DNA from: Desulfobacteraceae bacterium
GTDB taxonomy: Bacteria; Desulfobacterota; DSM-4660; Desulfatiglandales; Desulfatiglandaceae
Direction of reading: 5' to 3'
Length of the DNA stretch: 32,217 nucleotides
Assembly: GCA_030613055.1 (NCBI GenBank)
Contig: JAUWMR010000051.1
Location: 1-32,217, forward strand
The notes beneath the pieces were generated by a model. The model was not told the origin of the DNA. It searched no databases and saw nothing but the letters and a program-made list of their open reading frames with translations. The position numbers were made by a program, and so were the translations under genes. Positions 13,731 through 20,175 of this stretch are shown in pieces (positions within the stretch are counted from its first letter, which is position 1; each line of letters begins with the position of its first letter).

Positions 13731-13748
13731 TTTTCCGTATCTGCTCAA

Positions 13749-13976
13749 TAAGTTGCGGCACCACCCTTTGGTTCACCGACTTCTTTGGATTCCCGCCTTC
13801 GCGGGAATGACGAAACATGTCCCCGCCCAGCATCAAGTGCGGGATAAACTACAGCTGGAATCCAGGACCCAATGCCTCGACTTCTTGAGCTGTTACATTT
13901 TTCATATATTAATGCCTCAATTGAGCTTTTTTGCTCAATTAAGGTAGAAGATACTCAGCATCAGTTTAGGGATTAT
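13749..13976. repeat. Intergenic dispersed repeats and hairpins
   Basis: ATTCCCGCCTTCGCGGGAAT (13789-13808) is a perfect hairpin of the kind dispersed in many genomes; a related GCGAAGGCGGGAATCCAGG occurs near 20093. 13822-13854 is an inverted copy of 7676-7708 with about one mismatch in 33. AATTGAGCTTTTTTGCTCAATT (13919-13940) has perfect 8-bp arms and lies about 37 bp beyond the OmpA gene's stop, but lacks a downstream T-run. No gene is visible. Confidence 0.7.
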
Positions 13977-15431
13977 TCATCTATATCCCGTCAGAACGTG
14001 AAGCTCGACCCTCCGGTTTAAGGCCCTGCATGCCTCATTTCTGCACGAAACCTTGGGCCTGGTTTTGCCGTATCCCACAGCGGTGAGGCGTTCCTCCTCA
14101 ATGCCTTTTTGCGCTAAATAATACATCACGGCCCTGGCGCGATTTTCGGAAAGAGTTTGATTGTACTGGGCGCTGCCTAAATTGCAGGTGTGGCCCTGAA
14201 CCTCAATCCTCAAATAGGGATTCCGCTTTATCACGGCAACGACTTTGTTGAGAACATGATAATATTTTGGCTTAATATTATGTTTGTTAAAATCAAACAG
14301 GGTATCCCCGAGAACCCAGCATCCGCGTGAATCCACCCGGGCTCCTTCCGGTGTATCCGGGCACTGGTCTATGTAGTCGGGTACACCGTCTCTGTCTGAG
14401 TCTAAAGGACACCCTCTACTGTCAACTTTTACTCCTCTTGGTGTTCCAGGGCATTTATCCAGGTAGTCGGGTACACCGTCTCTGTCTGAGTCTAAAGGAC
14501 ATCCCCTGCTGTCAACCTTCACGCCTTTTGGTGTATCCGGGCATTTATCCAGGTAGTCGGGCACGCCGTCGCCGTCTGGGTCTAACGGGCACCCTCTGCT
14601 GTCAACTTTCACTCCTTTGGGTGTTCCGGGACACTTATCCGGGCCATCCGGTACGCCGTCGCCGTCTGAATCTAAAGGACATCCCTTGCTGTCAACCCTT
14701 ACGCCTTTGGGCGTATCAGGGCACTTATCCAGGTAGTCGGGCACGCCGTCGCCGTCTGAATCCGGGGGACATCCCCTTTCGTCAACTTCTATGCCTTGAG
14801 GCGTTCCAGGGCATAGGTCTTTATCATCGGGTACGGTGTCACAATCCGAATCTTTTGGAACAACCGGACATGTAAGGTAGTTGCGGATATTGTCATCGTC
14901 AAACATGGCAGCCACCGCCTTTGACACCGCGCCGTCGCAGCAATCATATAGATCGGTGGACTTGTTGGCTTTTTTAAAGTTTACGGTATATCCGTCACCT
15001 GTCGTTACCCTTAGATTCAATTTGCATTCAACAGTCCAGAATCTCCAGAAAAGTTCTGCTTGTGTAATGGAGAGCTTTAGTATTTTAGGCGCGCCTTTAG
15101 TAACTTTAACCCCCCTTTTTTTCAGCTCGGTCTTAAGCACGCCAGTCGCTGTCTCTGTCCATTTCCTTAGATTTCCCCACCATTTGTGAGTATAAGAACC
15201 AATAGGTATTATGTCTTCATTGTCCTGAACATTTACGATGGTGACGAGTTTGCAGATACTGAACTCCGGTTTCACGAACATTCCCTGTTCTATTGGAATC
15301 TGTCTGGGGATATAGAAGCGCTGTGTATAATCGGGTTCATAGTAGATCCGATGTCCACTGCAGCCCGAAAAGATGAGCAGAACGAACAGAAAAAAGATGA
15401 TGCTCATTATAGATAATATTGATCTTGACAT
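13977..15431 (-). CDS. OmpA-family lipoprotein with six thrombospondin type 3 repeats
   Basis: 484 residues. A lipoprotein signal (FFLFVLLIFSGC) precedes a roughly 170-residue domain of unknown type (HKWWGNLRKWTETATGVLKTEL). Six tandem 30-residue TSP3 Ca-binding repeats follow (DSDGDGVPDYLDKCPDTPKG and variants). A C-terminal OmpA peptidoglycan-binding domain ends in ALNRRVELHV. The protein should tether the outer membrane to the wall through a rigid Ca-stabilised stalk. In the OmpA motif usually written GHTDN, the Asp that contacts diaminopimelate is Cys (GHTCNLGS). The paralogue at 26728-27579 has the same change. The start is supported by GCGAGG 6 nt upstream. Confidence 0.92.
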   Translation of the reverse strand: MSRSILSIMSIIFFLFVLLIFSGCSGHRIYYEPDYTQRFYIPRQIPIEQGMFVKPEFSICKLVTIVNVQDNEDIIPIGSYTHKWWGNLRKWTETATGVLKTELKKRGVKVTKGAPKILKLSITQAELFWRFWTVECKLNLRVTTGDGYTVNFKKANKSTDLYDCCDGAVSKAVAAMFDDDNIRNYLTCPVVPKDSDCDTVPDDKDLCPGTPQGIEVDERGCPPDSDGDGVPDYLDKCPDTPKGVRVDSKGCPLDSDGDGVPDGPDKCPGTPKGVKVDSRGCPLDPDGDGVPDYLDKCPDTPKGVKVDSRGCPLDSDRDGVPDYLDKCPGTPRGVKVDSRGCPLDSDRDGVPDYIDQCPDTPEGARVDSRGCWVLGDTLFDFNKHNIKPKYYHVLNKVVAVIKRNPYLRIEVQGHTCNLGSAQYNQTLSENRARAVMYYLAQKGIEEERLTAVGYGKTRPKVSCRNEACRALNRRVELHVLTGYR

Positions 15432-15469
15432 TTTTACCTCGCTTTGAGTGCGCGTTTTTTCTACCCTAC

Positions 15470-15722
15470 TGTTGCATAAACAACATGGTTAACATTATTA
15501 AAAACCCCTAAACTACAGTGTTTCGTCCCGTTGTCACAGGCATTGCAGGAATTCACCGCAGGTGCATTCGAGCAAGGCCCGTCAAATCACCATGTTGTTT
15601 ACCCGAAGGGAAAGCCGAGGGCACCGCATCTCCTTCGTTGTCAAGGGTTCGCAGTAGATTATTACGGCTTCACCCTTTACGCCTTAGATCTGCGGCACCC
15701 TCGACTTTTGCAACGTTAGGGT
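15470..15722. other. Structured intergenic element, possible ncRNA or MITE remnant
   Basis: A 291-bp gap without a supported gene. AAACAACATGGT (15476-15487) is perfectly complementary to ACCATGTTGTTT (15590-15601). GAGGGCACCGCATCT (about 15616-15630) can pair imperfectly with AGATCTGCGGCACCCTC (about 15689-15705), and CCCGAAGGG forms a short hairpin. The sequence is more GC-rich than the surrounding spacers. Short open frames on the plus strand (up to 84 codons) lack ribosome sites and known motifs. It may be a dispersed element or an RNA on the minus strand; I do not recognise the family. Confidence 0.45.
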
Positions 15723-16460
15723 CTATTCTTTGGCTGGGGAAGCCGCCCGTCGCAGAACGTCTGTATTTATGATCCACGTGCCTCCCTTGGCTTCACATGT
15801 TATCTGATCCTTTGCCTTTGGCCGCCATTTGCCGCCTCTGGCCTCGCATGTCTCTCTATCAAGTGATTTGGGTATCCATTTGTGATCCTGGGATTCACAC
15901 GCCATTTGATCTATGGCCGTAATCCATTTTCCATTGTTCTGTTTACATTCTGCTGGAAGCCTTCCTTCGGCGCCTTTGCAATGGGCAGCGCCTATTATTT
16001 TGCCATCAGCATCCTCACAATAAGGTATCTCAATGTTGCCATCATCAGTTTCACAATAATCCTCATCCGGGTTGCCGTCAGGTCTCCGGCAGTAGGCACA
16101 TAGATACGCGTCCCCCCTCAGTTCATTTCCATCACCCCTGTTAACAAATACATGGGTTGCTCCGAGTTCAGCAGCATTGTCTAATAATTCATTAACCGCC
16201 CTGTTGTTATATGTCCAGCAGCCGGGGAATCCCCAGCACAAGCAGAAGCCGCATAAGGGCTCCAATCCCGTTACATTTCCAAGAAATTCACACTTGGCTT
16301 CCACCTCATGGGCCTGAATTGCGGTAATCAGCCTGACGCGAGATGCCCGGGTGGACATAGTGGGAGTGGTTGAGCATGAAATTAGTGAGAGCGCGGAAAC
16401 CAGGCAAATAAGCATTGTTCCTGATTTAATTTGCAGTATTATTTTTTGCTTAATCTTCAT
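15723..16460 (-). CDS. Cys-rich lipoprotein with DUF4156-like domain
   Basis: 245 residues with a lipoprotein signal ending SALSLISC. A domain resembling DUF4156 lipoproteins follows (VRLITAIQAHEVEAKCEFLGNVTG ... NELLDNAAELGATHVFVNRGD), a small outer-membrane lipoprotein fold. The C-terminal half is a series of degenerate repeats of about 15-20 residues with one Cys and a GKW or GTW element (ACESQDHKW, CEARGGKW, CEAKGGTW). Such repeats probably form disulfide-stabilised loops. GAGG 6 nt before the ATG supports the start. Function in the EPS locus is unknown; a sensory or scaffolding role in the outer membrane is only a guess from position. Confidence 0.7.
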   Translation of the reverse strand: MKIKQKIILQIKSGTMLICLVSALSLISCSTTPTMSTRASRVRLITAIQAHEVEAKCEFLGNVTGLEPLCGFCLCWGFPGCWTYNNRAVNELLDNAAELGATHVFVNRGDGNELRGDAYLCAYCRRPDGNPDEDYCETDDGNIEIPYCEDADGKIIGAAHCKGAEGRLPAECKQNNGKWITAIDQMACESQDHKWIPKSLDRETCEARGGKWRPKAKDQITCEAKGGTWIINTDVLRRAASPAKE

Positions 16461-16579
16461 AAAAAACCTCGGCCTTGAAATATAATTTAGAACTCGTTGA
16501 ATAGTTGATTGGTTAAATGGTTTAGTAGAAAATAGTTAATGTTACATATTACCCCCATCGAGCTTTTGCTCAATTGGGT

Positions 16580-17647
16580 TTATACTTTTGGGATCTTGCC
16601 CAGCACCGGAAGATGGACGGTGCTTGTGATATCGCTTTCGTGACGAATGGGCCCTTTAATAAACTCCGGTAACAAGGCTACCCCAATGCCCAGAAACAAT
16701 CCTACCATAATTCCATAGGTCAGGAGCCTTTGTCTTAATTTCTTTGATCGTCCATAGCTGACCTCAGGGGAGCCTATAACAGAGATATTCCCAACGATTC
16801 CCGCTTCCTTCATCCGGGTCTCAAGAAACACCTGATCCATGAAATTAAAACGGGTCTTTGCCATCTCGAGATTGGCCTGGAGCCGTTCCATTTCTAACTG
16901 GAGTCCAACATCGCGCGCTACTTCAAGTTCACCTGGGATTTCATAGTGTTTCTTAAAGTCAAGAAGTTCTTTCTCTGCCTTTGTGTACACATGATATGCC
17001 TTATTTCTTTGCTCTGAAGCGAAATCAGCTTTGGCCTTGCTCTCTTTCTTATTGTCTTCCAGATTTAATGCTATCAGAACATCAATATAAGCCTTGATTA
17101 TTATAAGCCCTGTTTCTTTATTAATGGTCCTGAGAGAAATAGAGATCAACGAATTTCTGCTGTTTGGTTTGATTGTCAGTCTTTCCCGCATTTCCATCAG
17201 TATCATTTTTCTTTCTGAGATATCCGTGTCTTTTTTGATCAACCTGGTTCTCAACAATTTCTCGAGGCCACTGATGATCTGGGAACTGAGGCTCAATGAG
17301 GTTTTGAAATCATTTTTGGTTTTATCAGGCAAAATTTTAAAGACTTCAATGGCAATCCGGTTGCCCTTGAGCCTTTCTGCCATGGCACCAACATATGCCG
17401 CCCGGGCAAATCGTGGAGCGACCTCATCTTCTGTGCGCTTGGGTACAGCTTTTGTGCGGGGTTGTTGAATAAGCAGGGTCGAGAGGGTGACGTATTCAGG
17501 TTTGATAAGCTGGGTCATGGTCAGGGATACAAAGAGACATATCAGAAAGGTGATGAGCGCTATCCATTTCTTCTCCAAAACCGGAATAACATATTTTGAG
17601 ATATATACGGTAATATCTATTTTTTTTATTTCTGTTTCGTAGTTCAT
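16580..17647 (-). CDS. Wzz/GNVR-type polysaccharide chain-length determinant
   Basis: 355 residues with the polysaccharide co-polymerase layout. An N-terminal membrane helix (WIALITFLICLFVSLTMTQLI) precedes a long periplasmic helical domain (coiled segments around LEMERLQANLEMAKTRFNFMDQ, ending in the proline-rich GSPEV). A second membrane helix (LLTYGIMVGLFLGIGVALLPEFI) and a short cytosolic tail follow. It would control chain length of the exported polymer. Its start overlaps the stop of the kinase-like gene by 4 bp (ATGA), so the two are translationally coupled. Separate Wzz and kinase subunits are the usual arrangement in many Gram-positives and in XrtA loci. Confidence 0.9.
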   Translation of the reverse strand: MNYETEIKKIDITVYISKYVIPVLEKKWIALITFLICLFVSLTMTQLIKPEYVTLSTLLIQQPRTKAVPKRTEDEVAPRFARAAYVGAMAERLKGNRIAIEVFKILPDKTKNDFKTSLSLSSQIISGLEKLLRTRLIKKDTDISERKMILMEMRERLTIKPNSRNSLISISLRTINKETGLIIIKAYIDVLIALNLEDNKKESKAKADFASEQRNKAYHVYTKAEKELLDFKKHYEIPGELEVARDVGLQLEMERLQANLEMAKTRFNFMDQVFLETRMKEAGIVGNISVIGSPEVSYGRSKKLRQRLLTYGIMVGLFLGIGVALLPEFIKGPIRHESDITSTVHLPVLGKIPKV

Positions 17648-18525
17648 TTTACCTTTAGAAGAGCAGGAAGATTTTTGTGAAATTGCAAATTATATATAAT
17701 CCCGTGGATAATCCCGCCACCCTGGGCAATGACAGAGACCGCGTTTTCCAGTTTGGATTTAGACGTCTTCTTGTCCTGAACTATTATGAGCACCATGTCG
17801 CAAATGAGACTTAAAAGGACAGGATCCACGTTATTTCTGTTCTGGTTGAGTACGGGAGATGTATCTATCATTATGAGATCGAAGTCCTGTTTGATTTGAT
17901 GCATAAGATTATCAAGAAATGCCCGGTTTAAAAAACGGTATAGATCGGGGTTGGGATTGCCTGCCGTTATTATCTTCAGTTTTGGGAGGTTCGTGCTTTT
18001 GATGGCCGAGCGCCAGTTTATGGAACCTGTTGCGACTTCGGCAAAACCCGTATCCAGTTCTAACCCAAATGGAAGGTGTAACTGGGGACGACGCATGTTC
18101 ATGTCTATGAGAAGAACATTTAAGGCGCTGAATGAAGCGGCATTGTAGCCTAATAATGAGATCAGGAAGGTGTTGCCGGCATCATCATGGGGACTGGTTA
18201 CAAGTATCGTACTATGATTCTGCTCCTTAAGCGTGCTGACGATCCTTTCCCTCATCCTGTGTAATTCAGCATAATTAGAACCTCTGGTCACAATTGCCCT
18301 TGTGAGCGAGCTTTTTTCTGCCTGCTTCTTGCGTTTGCGTTTTGACGGAGAAGGCGCGGGAGTGGTTGAGGGTTCAGGCGGAAAATCAGCGGGAGGCGGG
18401 GGCGGATTATCCGGTCGTTTCAATGGGGGAGGAGGGGTGTCCGGAATGTCGTTTTCACCAAGACTTGATTCTCGAATTCTTTGAGCGAGGCCTCTGCGGT
18501 GTTTTTCTGTGTTTTGTGAGATCAT
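17644..18525 (-). CDS. BY-kinase/CpsD-like protein with degenerate P-loop
   Basis: 293 residues: a proline-rich basic N-terminus (about 28-70), then a CpsD/CapB-type domain. Walker A is degenerate: residues 110-119 read TSPHDDAGNT where the family has TSxxPGEGKT, so the catalytic lysine is Asn118. Walker A' (LLIDMNMRRPQLH, Asp141) and Walker B (DLIMIDTSPVL, Asp221) remain. The C-terminus (NLPALLKVK) lacks the usual tyrosine cluster. I infer a non-kinase that may act as scaffold or adaptor between the co-polymerase (4-bp overlap downstream) and the ParA ATPase (4-bp overlap upstream). Weak ATP binding without turnover cannot be excluded. Confidence 0.83.
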   Translation of the reverse strand: MISQNTEKHRRGLAQRIRESSLGENDIPDTPPPPLKRPDNPPPPPADFPPEPSTTPAPSPSKRKRKKQAEKSSLTRAIVTRGSNYAELHRMRERIVSTLKEQNHSTILVTSPHDDAGNTFLISLLGYNAASFSALNVLLIDMNMRRPQLHLPFGLELDTGFAEVATGSINWRSAIKSTNLPKLKIITAGNPNPDLYRFLNRAFLDNLMHQIKQDFDLIMIDTSPVLNQNRNNVDPVLLSLICDMVLIIVQDKKTSKSKLENAVSVIAQGGGIIHGIIYNLQFHKNLPALLKVK

Positions 18526-19346
18526 TTGTTCCTTTTCGGGGACGAATCTGTAAAGTCAGCGCAGACTGATAAAAATTCTTTAGCTAATTGCCTGTATGCC
18601 TTTGCCGCCCTTGTGGTTGAATGGTGGCGAAAAACCGTTTCCCTTGCGTATTCCGCTTCTTGAAACGCGGTGTTAGCCGGTATCAGGGTATTAAATATCT
18701 GACTTTTACTAAAACGTTCGGTAATATCGTGAATAATAACCCTGCTTATGGAGGTTCTCAAGTCAACACGGTTGATGAGGAGTCTTAAGAATTTTAGATC
18801 GGGATTTCCCGAGGCTCGAATACTGCTTATGAGTTCTAATGCCTTTCTGAGGCCATCAAAACTGTATGCCGACCCCGCGTCATTGGGCACGATAACAAAA
18901 TCGCTGGCGTACAGGGAGTTGGCAACAAAGACGCCCATATTTGGCGGGTTGTCAATGATAGTGAAATGAAAGTGTTTTTTTGCCCAGTCCCGCACCTTGT
19001 TTCTCAGGATCATCAGGCTTGCGGGATAATGGGAGATGAGATCCATTTCCAGACCGGATGTCTCTTCAACGTTCGGGAGGCAATAAAGACCCTTGTATTT
19101 TGAGAGATGAATGCAGTTTTCAACAGGCGGGGGGTTGGCTTTATTCGGATCGGTCAATTCATAGAGGGTATTGCGGGTCATTGTATTGTTGGAAAGCAGA
19201 ATGCCCGTAGCATTACATTGGGAATCAAGGTCTATGACGAGAACCCTCTTGTCTAAACGGGTCAAGGCCACGCCAAGATTACATGAAATGGTGGTTTTGC
19301 CGACGCCACCCTTATTGTTGACAACCGAGATAATAATACCTGGCAT
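18522..19346 (-). CDS. ParA/MinD-family ATPase heading the EPS operon
   Basis: 274 residues with a canonical deviant Walker A, VVNNKGGVGKTTISCNLG, right at the N-terminus. A' is VLVIDLDSQCNATG and Walker B is FTIIDNPPNMG. The length and the missing DNA-binding extension fit a small ParA/Soj-like protein. Such ATPases position plasmids, chromosomes or surface machines by ATP-dependent dimerisation on nucleoid or membrane. No ParB partner is present in the window. It is first in a three-gene coupled run (4-bp overlaps) with a P-loop-deficient kinase homologue and the chain-length protein. I chose the ATG at 19346; an in-frame GTG lies at 19355 and no strong Shine-Dalgarno discriminates. Confidence 0.9.
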   Translation of the reverse strand: MPGIIISVVNNKGGVGKTTISCNLGVALTRLDKRVLVIDLDSQCNATGILLSNNTMTRNTLYELTDPNKANPPPVENCIHLSKYKGLYCLPNVEETSGLEMDLISHYPASLMILRNKVRDWAKKHFHFTIIDNPPNMGVFVANSLYASDFVIVPNDAGSAYSFDGLRKALELISSIRASGNPDLKFLRLLINRVDLRTSISRVIIHDITERFSKSQIFNTLIPANTAFQEAEYARETVFRHHSTTRAAKAYRQLAKEFLSVCADFTDSSPKRNK

Positions 19347-19447
19347 ATTGACCACACTTGGATTGCTGATCCCATCTCCAGCAGGACTCCATCCAGGCTT
19401 TTTGATTTCTGGATAGGAAATAGTTAGATGGGTTGACAGCTAATGAT

Positions 19448-19510
19448 ATAATTGTTTATCACTTACAATATAACCTCCTTATTTGTCAAGATAATTTTTT
19501 ATCACTTATA
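19448..19510 (-). promoter_or_regulatory. 20-bp direct repeats flanking a TTGACA box upstream of parA-like gene
   Basis: ATAATTGTTTATCACTTACA (19448-19467) and ATAATTTTTTATCACTTATA (19491-19510) match at 18 of 20 positions, start to start 43 bp. Between them on the minus strand lies TTGACA (19489-19484), about 140 bp upstream of the ATPase ATG. A good -10 was not found at 16-18 nt, so the promoter call is tentative. The repeats look like regulator binding sites for the EPS operon. An orphan AGGAGG (19479-19474) with no reading frame behind it also lies here. Confidence 0.5.
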
Positions 19511-20175
19511 GTTACCAAGTCCTTACAATAGGTGTTTCTTCAAGAAAGATCATATCCTGCAAAACCCTGTCCTTTTGAGCCATGATTCATTGTCCAGACT
19601 TCATACAAGTTATTGTGGTAGTTGTCAAAATACAATCAATATATTGCATAACTGGCATGTATGGATGAAATTAGGGGCTTCGCCCCAATTGAAAAGTCGA
19701 AGATCCCGACTTTAGCGGGACTGGAATGATGGAATAATAGGTTGAAATAGTGTTAGAGCCTGCCCGCCGTTTTTCTGGCGGGTCTGGCAGGCCTTTTTGC
19801 GGCCTCATCAAACGTAAATGACTTGAAATTTTCCTTCGTCATGTTGATCTCTTGTGTTAAAGTTGCACTTAAGGGTCTTGCCCCAATGGGAATGTTGAAG
19901 ATTCCGTCTTTAGCCTTTAGCCTTGTGCCTTACGTATATAAATATTACAACGCAACTCAACATGCTGGGGCAACGAATATCCAATGTCCAATATCCAATG
20001 ACCAATATCCATCGAAAAACTTGAGAATTGGACATTGAACATTCAATATTGGATATTTTGTATCTGCACAAAAAATTAGGGTAAATCCCTTGCGAAGGCG
20101 GGAATCCAGGAGTTGTTACCCTGATTTATTGAGATGTTACATTCCAACTGACCAGGCAATGAGAGGAACAACCGT
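19511..20175. other. Divergent intergenic region rich in dispersed repeats
   Basis: About 665 bp without a supported gene. It holds a GGGGCTTCGCCCC hairpin (19674-19686) and a long hairpin with arms GCCTGCCCGCC and GGCGGG-TCT-GGCAGGC (19758-19792) followed by CTTTTT. Related blocks near 19680-19720 and 19875-19920 share GAAGAT-CCG-CTTTAGC. A palindromic cluster of AATATCCAAT words lies at 19975-20057. The PrsT-like gene's promoter must lie here, but I found no convincing -35/-10 pair. Confidence 0.5.
19975..20057. repeat. AATATCCAAT quasi-tandem palindromic repeat
   Basis: Left arm: repeated AATATCCAATGTCC/ATATCCAATGACC words (19975-20010). Right arm, inverted: GAATTGGACATTGAACATTC and AATATTGGATATT (20025-20057). 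From memory, translated forms of this kind of repeat (SNIQYPISNDQ-like peptides) recur in spacers of many uncultured bacterial genomes. It belongs to neither flanking gene. Confidence 0.7.

Noticed and set aside
14327-14875. Long open frame on the plus strand opposite the TSP3 repeats
   Set aside because: It is the antisense of the 90-bp TSP3 coding repeat, has no ribosome site or known motif, and its repetitive Arg/Leu/Cys composition follows from the repeat.
19758-19797. Rho-independent terminator on the plus strand
   Set aside because: The hairpin and T-run look right, but no plus-strand gene lies upstream; the arms match the dispersed GGCGGG hairpin repeats, so it is more likely a repeat.
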